DNA of 33,289 nt from Allobosea sp. ASV33 (lineage in GTDB: Bacteria; Pseudomonadota; Alphaproteobacteria; Rhizobiales; Beijerinckiaceae): assembly GCF_016428755.1 (NCBI RefSeq), contig NZ_JAELTI010000061.1, positions 1 through 33,289 of the forward strand, written 5' to 3'. Positions 24,157 to 32,000 of the stretch are shown in pieces. The position numbers were made by a program, and so were the translations under genes. The stretch's first letter is position 1. Each line of letters opens with the position of its first letter. Under the pieces are notes generated by a model. The model saw only the letters and a list, made by a program, of their open reading frames with translations. It had not been told where the DNA came from and did no database searches.

Positions 24157-25812
24157 ATGGGGCAGCATTGCGATGTCGTCATCGTCGGCGCGGGGCTGTC
24201 GGGGCTGGTCGCCGCCTGCGAGATCGCCGATGCCGGCCGCAAGGTGATCCTGGTCGAGCAGGAGCCGGAGCAATCCCTGGGCGGGCAGGCCTTCTGGTCC
24301 CTGGGCGGGTTGTTCATGATCAACACGCCCGAGCAGCGGCGCCTGCGCATCCGGGATTCGCGCGCGCTGGCGGGGGATGACTGGTTCGGCTCGGCCGGTT
24401 TCGACCGGCCGGAGGACGCCTGGCCGCGGCGCTGGGCTGAAGCCTATCTCGATTTCGCCGCGGGCGAGAAACGAGCCTGGCTGCATGGGATGGGCATGCG
24501 CTGGTTCCCGGTCGTCGGCTGGGCCGAGCGCGGCGGCTATCTCGCGACCGGTCACGGTAATTCGGTGCCGCGCTTCCATGTCACCTGGGGCACCGGGCCC
24601 GGCGTGCTGGAGCCCTTCCTGCGCCGGGCGAAGGAAGCGCAGGCGAAGGGGCTGCTGGCCTTCCGCTTCCGCCATCGCGTCACCGGCATCAGCCGCAGCG
24701 GCGGCATGATCGACGGCGTCGAGGGCGAGGTCCTGGAGCCGAGCGATGTCGCGCGCGGCGAAAAGAGCGGACGTGGCGTCGTGGGCTCGTTCAGCCTGAA
24801 CGCGCAGGCCGTGATCGTCACCTCGGGCGGCATCGGCGGGAATCACGAGCTCGTCCGGGCCCACTGGCCGGCGCGACTCGGCCAGGCCCCTGCCCGCTTG
24901 CTCTCGGGCGTGCCGGATCATGTCGACGGCGCCATGCTCGGCGTGGCGCGAGCGGCGGGCGGTCGCCTGATCAACGGCGACCGGATGTGGCACTATGTCG
25001 AGGGCATCGCCAACTGGGCGCCGATCTGGCCCAGCCACGGCATCCGCATCCTGCCCGGCCCCTCCTCGCTCTGGTTCGACGCGCGCGGCAACCGGCTGCC
25101 GGTGCCACTCTTCCCCGGCTTCGATACGCTCGGCACGCTCGAGCACATCATGAGGACCGGCTACGACTATTCCTGGTTCGTGCTGAACCGCAGCATCATC
25201 GCCAAGGAATTCGCGCTGTCAGGCTCGGAGCAGAATCCCGACCTCACCGGCAAGAGCTGGAAACAGGTGCTGGGACGCGCCGGTGGCGGCGTTCCGGGCC
25301 CGGTGCAGGCCTTCATGGACAAGGGCGCGGATTTCATCGTCGAGAGCGATGTCTCGCGTCTCGTCGCGCGGATGAATGCGCTCACCGGGGAGGCGCTGAT
25401 CGACGAGGCGCATCTGCGCGGGCAGATCGAGGCGCGCGACCGGGCGCTGGCCAACCCCTTCGGCAAGGACCTCCAGGTCACGGCCTTGCGCGGCGCGCGC
25501 AACTATCTCGGCGACAGGCTGATCCGCACGGCGAAGCCGCACCGCATCTTCGATCCCGCGCATGGGCCGCTGATCGCGGTCAGGCTCAATATCCTGACGC
25601 GCAAATCACTGGGCGGGCTGATGACCGATCTGTCGTCGCGCGTGCTGGACGATGGCGGCGAGCCGGTGCCGGGGCTCTACGCGGCCGGCGAAGCCGCCGG
25701 TTTCGGTGGCGGCGGCGTGCATGGCTACCGGGCGCTGGAAGGCACCTTCCTCGGCGGCTGCATCTTCTCGGGCCGCGCCGCCGGGCGGGCGGCGGCGGGG
25801 GTTGTTGGGTAG
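24157..25812 (+). CDS. FAD-binding dehydrogenase (COG3573/ketosteroid dehydrogenase-like)
   Basis: A 551-aa flavoprotein of the succinate dehydrogenase/fumarate reductase flavoprotein superfamily. FAD is bound by VVIVGAGLSGLVAACEIADAG near residue 8, followed by VILVEQEPEQSLGGQAFWSLGG. The C-terminal FAD segment is GLYAAGEAAGFGGGGVHGYR, then LEGTFLGGCIFSGRAAGRAA. It resembles a conserved family of predicted oxidoreductases often annotated as FAD-binding dehydrogenase. The substrate is unknown. The ATG at 24157 is preceded by AAAAGGCGGG, a good ribosome site. It is transcribed divergently from recJ with a 105-base gap and convergently to glpX, with a palindromic repeat after its stop. This is the only plus-strand gene in the recJ-hom block. 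Confidence 0.88.
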   Translation: MGQHCDVVIVGAGLSGLVAACEIADAGRKVILVEQEPEQSLGGQAFWSLGGLFMINTPEQRRLRIRDSRALAGDDWFGSAGFDRPEDAWPRRWAEAYLDFAAGEKRAWLHGMGMRWFPVVGWAERGGYLATGHGNSVPRFHVTWGTGPGVLEPFLRRAKEAQAKGLLAFRFRHRVTGISRSGGMIDGVEGEVLEPSDVARGEKSGRGVVGSFSLNAQAVIVTSGGIGGNHELVRAHWPARLGQAPARLLSGVPDHVDGAMLGVARAAGGRLINGDRMWHYVEGIANWAPIWPSHGIRILPGPSSLWFDARGNRLPVPLFPGFDTLGTLEHIMRTGYDYSWFVLNRSIIAKEFALSGSEQNPDLTGKSWKQVLGRAGGGVPGPVQAFMDKGADFIVESDVSRLVARMNALTGEALIDEAHLRGQIEARDRALANPFGKDLQVTALRGARNYLGDRLIRTAKPHRIFDPAHGPLIAVRLNILTRKSLGGLMTDLSSRVLDDGGEPVPGLYAAGEAAGFGGGGVHGYRALEGTFLGGCIFSGRAAGRAAAGVVG

Positions 25813-25820
25813 AACACTGG

Positions 25821-25963
25821 CGTCATTCCGGGGCTTTGCGAAGCAAAGAGCCCGGAACCCAGAACCGCTGCCGCCGCGAGGAGAGGCGAACTGCGTGCCT
25901 CTCCTTCCAGGACCACCGGTTCTGGGTTACGGGCTCAGGCCTGCAGCCTGCCCTGGAATGACG
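25821..25963. repeat. Palindromic intergenic repeat, family B copy 2
   Basis: Ends CGTCATTCCGGGG and CCCTGGAATGACG are complementary with a mismatch. Nested inside are AACCCAGAACCG with CGGTTCTGGGTT, and AGGAGAGGC with GCCTCTCCT. The whole gap between the convergent FAD dehydrogenase and glpX is filled by the element, 10 bases short of the glpX stop. It shares outer ends and the CCCGGAACCCA block with the copy at 14255-14386. Confidence 0.82.
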
Positions 25964-25972
25964 TCGTGGTTC

Positions 25973-26971
25973 TCAATCGAGCTGGAACTTCGAGAACTCG
26001 CGGTGCTCGCCATAGATGCGGCGGACCGTGCCGGTGATCGAGCGATAGACCAGCGTCTCCGTCTCGATGAAATCCTTGCCGAAGCGCACGCCCGAAAGCA
26101 TGCCGCCATCGGTGACGCCGGTGGCGCAGACGATGACGTCGCCCGAGGCCATTTCCGACATGTCGTATTTCTTGTTCGGGTCCTTGACGCCCATGCCGGC
26201 GGCGCGGACGCGCTTCTCCTCGGTGTCGAGGATGAGGCGACCCTGCATCTGGCCGCCAACGCAGCGCAGTGCCGCCGCAGCGAGCACGCCTTCCGGCGCG
26301 CCGCCGATGCCGAGATAGAGGTCGATGCCGGTCTTCTCGGGTTGGGTGCAGAAGATCACGCCGGCGACGTCGCCATCGGTGATCAGGCGGATCGAGCAGC
26401 CGGTCTTGCGGACCTCCTCGATCAGCTTGGCATGGCGCGGGCGGTCCATGATCAGGGTGGAGATCTCGTTCGGCTTGACGCCCTTGGCCTTGGCCAGCGC
26501 GTTGATGTTGTCGGCCGGCGAGGCGTCGAGGTCGATCACGCCCTTGGCGTAGCCCGGGCCGCAAGCGATCTTGTCCATATAGACGTCGGGGGCATAGAGC
26601 AGGCTGCCGGCGCCGGCCATCGCCATCACCGCGATCGAGCCCGGCATATCCTTGGCGCAAAGCGTGGTGCCTTCGAGCGGATCGACCGCGATATGCACCT
26701 TCGGGCCCTGCTTGTTGCCGACCTTCTCGCCGATGAAGAGCATCGGCGCCTCGTCGCGCTCGCCCTCGCCGATGACGATCTCACCATCGATCGGCAGGCG
26801 GTTCAGCTCACGGCGCATCGCGTCGACCGCGGCCTGGTCGGCCGCCTTCTCGTTGCCGTGGCCACGCAGGCGGGCGGCTGCGACGGCGGCGCGCTCGGTG
26901 ACGCGCACGAGTTCCATCGAGAGATAGCGCTCGATGATCTGATCGGGGGAGATGCGAAGATCGACGGACAT
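25973..26971 (-). CDS. glpX: Class II fructose-1,6-bisphosphatase GlpX
   Basis: GlpX hydrolyses fructose-1,6-bisphosphate to fructose-6-phosphate in gluconeogenesis, and in some alphaproteobacteria also acts on sedoheptulose-1,7-bisphosphate. The product is 332 aa, the usual length. Metal and phosphate sites are visible: IGEGERDEAPML (67-78), VDPLEGTT (96-103), TLIMDRPRH, and LYLGIGGAPEGVLAAAAL. The ATG at 26971 follows AAAGGGGA at good spacing. It lies 44 bases after hom on the same strand, so the two are probably co-transcribed. Confidence 0.96.
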   Translation of the reverse strand: MSVDLRISPDQIIERYLSMELVRVTERAAVAAARLRGHGNEKAADQAAVDAMRRELNRLPIDGEIVIGEGERDEAPMLFIGEKVGNKQGPKVHIAVDPLEGTTLCAKDMPGSIAVMAMAGAGSLLYAPDVYMDKIACGPGYAKGVIDLDASPADNINALAKAKGVKPNEISTLIMDRPRHAKLIEEVRKTGCSIRLITDGDVAGVIFCTQPEKTGIDLYLGIGGAPEGVLAAAALRCVGGQMQGRLILDTEEKRVRAAGMGVKDPNKKYDMSEMASGDVIVCATGVTDGGMLSGVRFGKDFIETETLVYRSITGTVRRIYGEHREFSKFQLD

Positions 26972-27015
26972 GAAATGTGGTCCCCTTTGAAATCGGGAAT
27001 GGAAAGGAGGTCTTT

Positions 27016-28368
27016 TCAGACCTGTTCGCGTTCAATCCGGATAACTTGTGGCGGTTCCGCGACATGGCCGTCGGCGGTGACCTTTTCGAGCGCCGCGCGG
27101 ATCGCGGTTTCGCTGGTGGCGTAGGTGATGAGCACGACCGGGACCGGCGCGCCCGAGCGGCCTCCGGGATCGCGCGTGGCGGCCTCGGGCGAGCGGCGCT
27201 GGACGATGCTTTCCAGGGAGATGTCGGCTTCCGCCATGCGGGTCGCTATTGCCGCGGCTGCGCCGGGGCGATCGGCGACGGCGAGGCGGATATAATAGCC
27301 GCCCTCGTGGCGCTGCATCGGCGCGCGCTTCGCCTCCTCGAGGCGGGCGACCGGCAGGCCGAAAGGCAGGCCGGCAGTGCCGCGCGCGACATCCGCAATG
27401 TCGGCGACGACGGCCGAGGCCGTCGGGTCGCCGCCGGCTCCGGGGCCGACCAGCGTGATCTCGCGGACGGCGTCGGCATCGATCGCGACGGCGTTGAGCA
27501 CGCCCATCACCTGCGCGATCGGCGAGGATTTCGGCACCATAGTCGGGTGCACGCGCTGCTCGATACCGGTCTTGGTGCGCTCGGCGACGCCGAGCAACTT
27601 GATGCGGTAGCCGAGATCGTCGGCCATCTTCAGGTCGAGCGGCGTGATCGCCGAAATGCCTTCGACATGAATCGCTTCGGCGTCGATCTTCGTGCCGAAG
27701 GCGAGGCTCGTCAGGATCGCGAGCTTGTGGGCGGTGTCGAAGCCCTCGACGTCGAAGGTCGGGTCCGCTTCGGCGTAGCCCAGGCGCTGAGCGTCCTTGA
27801 GGCAGGCCTCGAAGGTCAGCCCCTCTCCCTCCATGCGCGAGAGGATGTAGTTGCAGGTGCCGTTGAGGATGCCGGAGATGCGGCTGACATTGTTGCCGGC
27901 CAGCGCCTCGCGCAGCGTCTTCACCACCGGGATGCCGCCGGCGGAAGAGGACTCGAAGGCGAGCGCCACGCCCTTGCTCTCGGCAAGTTCGGCGAGCGCG
28001 ACGCCGTGGGCTGCGAGCAGCGCCTTGTTGGCGGTGACGACATGCTTCCCGGCAGACAGGGCCGTCTCGACCGCAGCCTTCGCAGGACCGTCCGAGCCAC
28101 CGATCAGCTCGACGAAGCAATCGATCTCATCCGATTTCGCCAACGCGACCGGATCGTCGAACCAGGCGAGGCCGCCAAGGTCGATGCCGCGATCGCGATT
28201 GCGGTCGCGTGCCGAGACGGCCGTGACACGGATCGTGCGGCCGCAGCGGGCGGCAAGCGCATTCTCCTGCCGGCGCAGGATGCGCAGCGTGGACGCGCCG
28301 ACCGTGCCGAGGCCGGCGATGCCGATGCGCAGAGGCTGGGACGGGGTCGAAAGGATCGCGCTGGTCAT
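27016..28368 (-). CDS. hom: Homoserine dehydrogenase
   Basis: This enzyme reduces aspartate semialdehyde to homoserine with NAD(P)H for threonine and methionine synthesis. The 450-aa product has the N-terminal Rossmann motif GIAGLGTVGAS (about 16-26), then VVTANKALLAAHG. The catalytic-domain segment GILNGTCNYILSRM precedes AQRLGYAEADPTFDVEGFDTAHK, which holds the catalytic Asp and Lys. A C-terminal ACT domain (from about residue 350: GGYYIRLAVADRPGAAAAIA) allows feedback control, typically by threonine. A short perfect hairpin (AGGTCT-GAAA-AGACCT on the minus strand) overlaps the stop codon. It could slow ribosomes or stabilise the mRNA before glpX. Confidence 0.96.
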   Translation of the reverse strand: MTSAILSTPSQPLRIGIAGLGTVGASTLRILRRQENALAARCGRTIRVTAVSARDRNRDRGIDLGGLAWFDDPVALAKSDEIDCFVELIGGSDGPAKAAVETALSAGKHVVTANKALLAAHGVALAELAESKGVALAFESSSAGGIPVVKTLREALAGNNVSRISGILNGTCNYILSRMEGEGLTFEACLKDAQRLGYAEADPTFDVEGFDTAHKLAILTSLAFGTKIDAEAIHVEGISAITPLDLKMADDLGYRIKLLGVAERTKTGIEQRVHPTMVPKSSPIAQVMGVLNAVAIDADAVREITLVGPGAGGDPTASAVVADIADVARGTAGLPFGLPVARLEEAKRAPMQRHEGGYYIRLAVADRPGAAAAIATRMAEADISLESIVQRRSPEAATRDPGGRSGAPVPVVLITYATSETAIRAALEKVTADGHVAEPPQVIRIEREQV

Positions 28369-28437
28369 TGGCGCGGGGTCGCATGAGGCGCGATGCGTGT
28401 CAACGGAGAGCCACGCTCGGACGCCTCCGAAATCGCC

Positions 28438-29256
28438 TCAAGCCTCGTTGCGCCGGGCAGAAACGACGAAAGCCGACAAGGCCGCTTCGATCGGGCCGGC
28501 GCCGAAGCGGCGCTCCAGAGCCTTCGCGACGGCTTCGGTGGCAGCTTCAAGGCCGAATGTCCCACGCGCCTCGATCTCGCCGCGCATCGGCGTGCCCTGG
28601 CACAGGCCGACCGCGACATCGGCCGCGGAATCGGCGCGGGAACGCTTCTCGACCCGTTCGATATCCGGCCGCGGAAAACCACCGGCCATGATGTCGAGCT
28701 CGATCGTGCCGGCGTCGTGATAGCCATGCGGCGTACGCGCCAGAAAGCGCGGAGGATCGGCGGGAAAGAGCTCGGCCAGCGCCTCCAGCATGACCGCGGT
28801 GAACGCGTTGGCTTCGACCGTGTCCCAGACATTGAACAGAAAGCGACCGCCCGGCTTCAGGACGCGGCGCGCCTGCGCATAGCCCTTCGCCTTGTCCGGA
28901 AAGAACATCGTCCCGAACTGGCAGGCGACGGTGTCGAAGCTCTCATCCGCAAACGGCAGGTCGAGCGCGTCCGCCTGGCGGCAGGTGATCCGGCAATCGC
29001 CCGCGAAGCGCGTGGCAGCGATGTCGAGCATCGCCGGGTTGAGATCGGTCGCGACGATGCTCCCACTGTCGAGGCGAGCCGCCATTTCCTGCGTCAGAGC
29101 CCCCGTTCCCGCCGCGATCTCGAGAATGCGCCGAGGCTCCGCCGCCATCACGCGAACGGCCAGATCTTCGGCATATGGTTGAAAGATCAGCGGCACGAGC
29201 AGCCGGTCGTAGATCTGCGGAACGGGACCGGCGAAAACCTTGTCCGTCGCTTCCAT
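28438..29256 (-). CDS. SAM-dependent class I methyltransferase
   Basis: A 272-aa soluble methyltransferase of the UbiE/Methyltransf_11 type. Motif I is RILEIAAGTGALTQEMAARL, followed by the acidic residue binding the SAM ribose (IVATDLNPAMLDIAA). Motif II/III is represented by FDTVACQFGTMFFPDKAKGY and RVLKPGGRFLFNVWD. No substrate-specific features are recognisable. It lies 69 bases upstream of hom on the same strand but has its own start with a weak AGG upstream. Its presence here is an addition to the usual aminotransferase-hom-glpX neighbourhood. Small molecules are the likely substrates. Confidence 0.85.
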   Translation of the reverse strand: MEATDKVFAGPVPQIYDRLLVPLIFQPYAEDLAVRVMAAEPRRILEIAAGTGALTQEMAARLDSGSIVATDLNPAMLDIAATRFAGDCRITCRQADALDLPFADESFDTVACQFGTMFFPDKAKGYAQARRVLKPGGRFLFNVWDTVEANAFTAVMLEALAELFPADPPRFLARTPHGYHDAGTIELDIMAGGFPRPDIERVEKRSRADSAADVAVGLCQGTPMRGEIEARGTFGLEAATEAVAKALERRFGAGPIEAALSAFVVSARRNEA

Positions 29257-29339
29257 GGCAGCACCTGTCGTTGCAGCCCTCGCTCAGGATAACCCGGCGA
29301 TTGACCTAACGAAACAGGCTTGTTCGGACGGATGGCGCC

Positions 29340-29771
29340 TCAGCCGAAATGGCAGACGACCTCGGCGGCGACGCGCTTCACCTTGCCGTCCTCGAAGCCG
29401 AGATAGATGCGCAGCAGGTTGGTGCCGAAAGCCGTCGCCTTGATAGTGTGCAGCGCCTCGATCGTCGCGCCCTCCGCGACCGTGCTGTTCTCGACCGCCG
29501 GCGTCCAGAACCAGGGCTTCGGCGGGTCGATCGTCACTTCGGACAGGGCGCGCTCGGCATCGGCACGGCTGGTTCCGACAGGAATGTAGCGGGTGACGAT
29601 ATCGGTGGCATCGCGCGCGCATTCACGGCCGTTGGTGACCTCGAGCACGTCCGAGACCAGTGCGGAACGCGTCTGCGGGATGCGGCCCTTGGAATAGTCG
29701 TAGGTCGCGACGAAGCAGACCAGCGCGAAGACGGCGAAAGCGACGCCGAGCAGGCGGCCTTGTCGTGACAT
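29340..29771 (-). CDS. Unrecognised small membrane-anchored protein
   Basis: A 143-aa protein with one N-terminal hydrophobic segment (LLGVAFAVFALVCFVATY, about residues 7-24) and a soluble, presumably periplasmic domain of about 115 residues. Two cysteines occur, one in GRECARDATDIV and one in the C-terminal VCHFG. RYIPVGTSRADAERALSEV suggests a BamE/SmpA-like alpha-beta turn where a P-x-G-x-S/T motif begins a helix, but this is only a resemblance. The start at 29771 places the hydrophobic segment at the N-terminus. An in-frame ATG at 29828 would add 19 residues. No homologue is recognised. Confidence 0.7.
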   Translation of the reverse strand: MSRQGRLLGVAFAVFALVCFVATYDYSKGRIPQTRSALVSDVLEVTNGRECARDATDIVTRYIPVGTSRADAERALSEVTIDPPKPWFWTPAVENSTVAEGATIEALHTIKATAFGTNLLRIYLGFEDGKVKRVAAEVVCHFG

Positions 29772-29880
29772 GGAAAAGAGCCCCGAGCGCGATGCGGAGC
29801 AATCCGTCCGCACCGCATCGGTTCCCATGTTTTGGCAGCGCGGTCCAGAGCCAAGGATGTCGCTGCCCAGGACAACTTCG

Positions 29881-29993
29881 CGCCGTCATCCCGGACAAGC
29901 GGCGCAGCCGCGCCGATCCAGGATCCATCGCAAGGCGCCTGAGCTCTATGATGGATCCCGGCGCTCCGCTTCGCTGCGGCCGGGATGACGGCG
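29881..29993. repeat. Palindromic intergenic repeat, family A copy 2
   Basis: A 14-bp perfect outer stem (CGCCGTCATCCCGG and CCGGGATGACGGCG) encloses further complementary blocks, including GGATCC segments. It shares the ends and inner blocks GGACAAGC and ATGGATCCCGG with the copy at 259-362. It lies between the aminotransferase stop at 30021 and the small membrane protein start at 29771, so it may attenuate or end aminotransferase transcription. Confidence 0.85.
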
Positions 29994-30020
29994 TCCTTTC
30001 TCTGGAAGCGAGAAAGGACC

Positions 30021-31241
30021 CTACCCCGCCTTCGGCATCTGGATGACGTTATGCAGGGTCGTGTCGGCGCCCTTGAGGAAACGGCCGATATTGCGCGCGG
30101 CCTGGCGGATGCGCTGTTCGTTCTCGACGATGGCGATGCGGACATAGTCGTCGCCATGCTCGCCGAAGCCGATGCCCGGCGCGACCGCGACCTCGGCCTT
30201 CTCGATCAGCAGCTTCGAGAATTCCAGCGAGCCGAGATGGCGGAACTTCTCGGGAATCGCGACCCAGGCGAACATCGAGGCCTCCGGGGCCGGGAAGTCC
30301 CAGCCGGCCTTGCCGAAGCTCTCGACCAGCGCGTCGCGGCGCTTGCGGTAGATCTCGCGCATCTCGCGGATGCAGTCGTCCGGGCCGTTCAGAGCGGCAG
30401 CCGCCGCGACCTGGATCGGCGTATAGGCGCCGTAATCGAGATAGGATTTCACCCGTGCCAGCGCCGCGAGCAGGCGCTCGTTGCCGACGGCGAAGCCCAT
30501 GCGCCAGCCGGCCATCGAGAAGGTCTTCGACATCGAGGTGAACTCGACCGCGACATCGATCGCGCCGGGGACCTGTAGCATGGAGGGCGGCGGGTTGTTC
30601 TCGTCGAAATAGACCTCGGCATAGGCAAGGTCGGAGAGCAGGATCAGTTCGTGCTTCTTCGCGAAGGCGACGAGGTCCCGGTAGAAATCGAGCGAGGCGA
30701 CATAGGCCGTCGGATTGGCGGGATAGCAGGTGACGAGCGCGATCGGCTTCGGCACCGAATGCATCATCGCCCGCTCCAGCGCCGGAAACATCGCCGGCGT
30801 CGGCTCCGCCGGGACGGAGCGAATCACGCCGCCTGCCATCAGGAAGCCGAAGGCGTGGATCGGGTAGCTCGGATTGGGCACCAGCACGACGTCGCCCGGC
30901 CCGGTGATGGCCTGCGCCATGTTGGCGAAGCCTTCCTTCGAGCCCAGCGTGGCAACGACCTGCGTGTCGGGGTTCAGCTTCACGCCGAAGCGGCGCTCGT
31001 AATAGTTCGCCTGGGCGCGGCGTAGGCCGCCGATTCCCTTCGAGGCAGAATAGCGGTCCGTGCGCGGCTTGCCGGCGGTCTCGACCAGTTTCTCGATGAC
31101 GTGCTTCGGCGCCGGCAGGTCTGGATTGCCCATGCCGAGATCGATGATGTCGACGCCCTTGGCGCGTTCGGCTGCCTTGATCTTGTTGACCTGTTCGAAA
31201 ACGTAGGGCGGCAGGCGCTTGATACGGTGAAAATCGGTCAT
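30021..31241 (-). CDS. AlaC-like class I aminotransferase
   Basis: A 406-aa PLP aminotransferase. The opening FHRIKRLPPYVFEQVNKIK and IIDLGMGNPDLPAP match the AlaC (YfdZ) group, which makes alanine from pyruvate and glutamate. Some members are annotated as LL-diaminopimelate aminotransferase. PLP contacts are seen in ATLGSKEGFANM, the Asn-Pro of CYPANPTAYVA and LLSDLAYAEVYFD, with Schiff-base Lys239 in SMSKTFSMAGWRMG. The ATG at 31241 is favoured, since conserved sequence begins there. An in-frame GTG at 31277 would add 12 residues. It lies beside hom, glpX and recJ on the same strand and near divergent phaC, an order familiar from other Rhizobiales. Confidence 0.88.
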   Translation of the reverse strand: MTDFHRIKRLPPYVFEQVNKIKAAERAKGVDIIDLGMGNPDLPAPKHVIEKLVETAGKPRTDRYSASKGIGGLRRAQANYYERRFGVKLNPDTQVVATLGSKEGFANMAQAITGPGDVVLVPNPSYPIHAFGFLMAGGVIRSVPAEPTPAMFPALERAMMHSVPKPIALVTCYPANPTAYVASLDFYRDLVAFAKKHELILLSDLAYAEVYFDENNPPPSMLQVPGAIDVAVEFTSMSKTFSMAGWRMGFAVGNERLLAALARVKSYLDYGAYTPIQVAAAAALNGPDDCIREMREIYRKRRDALVESFGKAGWDFPAPEASMFAWVAIPEKFRHLGSLEFSKLLIEKAEVAVAPGIGFGEHGDDYVRIAIVENEQRIRQAARNIGRFLKGADTTLHNVIQMPKAG

Positions 31242-31341
31242 CTCGAACAGGTCCTCGGCCGCCGGCGGCGGTGTCACGGTATGGCGCGGATCACATCCTT
31301 GCGCCGAGGCTGCTTAGCATCGCATCTTTCGTCAGGACAGA

Positions 31342-31363
31342 GATAAAAACGCAATATATTGCG
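31342..31363 (-). terminator. Palindrome plus U-run after the lipoprotein gene (terminator or operator)
   Basis: A perfect 14-bp palindrome, CGCAATATATTGCG (31350-31363), is followed directly on the minus strand by TTTTTAT. It lies 61 bases after the lipoprotein stop and 70-110 bases before the aminotransferase start. It could be a short intrinsic terminator (5-bp CGCAA/TTGCG stem with a TATA loop) or a regulator site for the aminotransferase promoter. Confidence 0.4.
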
Positions 31364-31423
31364 GCGCGCAGATCGCGACGGGGCCGAAGCCGGGTGATCG
31401 CCAGCCCGTCCGGCCGGATGAGG

Positions 31424-31882
31424 TCAGTTCGTCGGCGGGATATCCGCAGGCTTCGGCGGCTTGGTCGATGCGCCCAATGCCTTGGCGGTGTCCCCCGCGG
31501 CCTGGTTGGTCTTCTGCAGCCCATCGAGCCTGCCCTCGATCGACTTGAAGTCCGACCGCGGCTTGCAAGGCGCCTTGGGATCGTAGATCGGCTTGGGCGT
31601 GGCGAAGCGCGCGGCGTTCCCGCTCGGCACATAGGCCGGCGGAGGCGTCGGGCCGGCGCAGAGCTGCGCCACCGGAATCGACGTGCCGACGGGGATATAT
31701 TCGGCGCTGGCCGGGCGGGTCTCGCGGACGAAGGCCTTCGATTCCTGCGGCGTAGTCGCCATGCCGATGGCCTCGGCCGGCCCTTTCAGGCCGCCCTCGC
31801 CCGCGCACCCCGCCAGGACGGCACCGGCCAGGAGCGCCACCGAGAGGAGAAGCGGCTTTTTCGCGGAGAGATCGATCGGCAT
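31424..31882 (-). CDS. Small lipoprotein of unknown function
   Basis: A 152-aa secreted lipoprotein. The signal peptide has a hydrophobic core (LLLSVALLAGAVLAGC) with a lipobox ending LAGC, so the mature protein begins at that Cys and is tethered to a membrane. Residues after it are low in secondary-structure signals, with YIPVGTSIPVAQLCAGP and several Pro-rich stretches, and a C-terminal tail KPPKPADIPPTN. Two further Cys residues occur in the mature part. No family is recognised. It is divergent from phaC and upstream of the aminotransferase on the same strand, with a possible terminator between. Confidence 0.78.
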   Translation of the reverse strand: MPIDLSAKKPLLLSVALLAGAVLAGCAGEGGLKGPAEAIGMATTPQESKAFVRETRPASAEYIPVGTSIPVAQLCAGPTPPPAYVPSGNAARFATPKPIYDPKAPCKPRSDFKSIEGRLDGLQKTNQAAGDTAKALGASTKPPKPADIPPTN

Positions 31883-31932
31883 GAGAGCTTCCGGCTGTTC
31901 GACGATTTTGCTTGGTAAAGCACAGCGGCTGC

Positions 31933-31978
31933 GTCCTTAATAGGACCAAAATTGGAGCGCGATGCGCTACCTTATAAC
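31933..31978 (+). promoter_or_regulatory. Candidate phaC control region with two dyads
   Basis: Two adjoining dyads occur in the 118-base divergent gap: GTCCT-TAAT-AGGAC (31933-31946) and the perfect palindrome CCAAAATTGG (31946-31955). A TATAAC (31973-31978) could serve as -10 for phaC, with TTGGAG (31952-31957) as a -35 at a short 15-base spacing. If so, the palindrome would overlap the -35. No regulator can be named. PhaR-type TGC-N3-GCA sites are not evident here. Confidence 0.3.
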
Positions 31979-32000
31979 GACTGGGGGAAAGGACCACAGC

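Noticed and set aside
24052..25146. N-terminal extension of recJ to a 965-codon frame
   Set aside because: The extension is antisense to the FAD dehydrogenase and RecJ homology begins at about 24051; a 600-aa RecJ is the normal size.
26977..28386. A 469-codon plus-strand frame
   Set aside because: It is antisense to hom, whose catalytic and ACT domains are intact.
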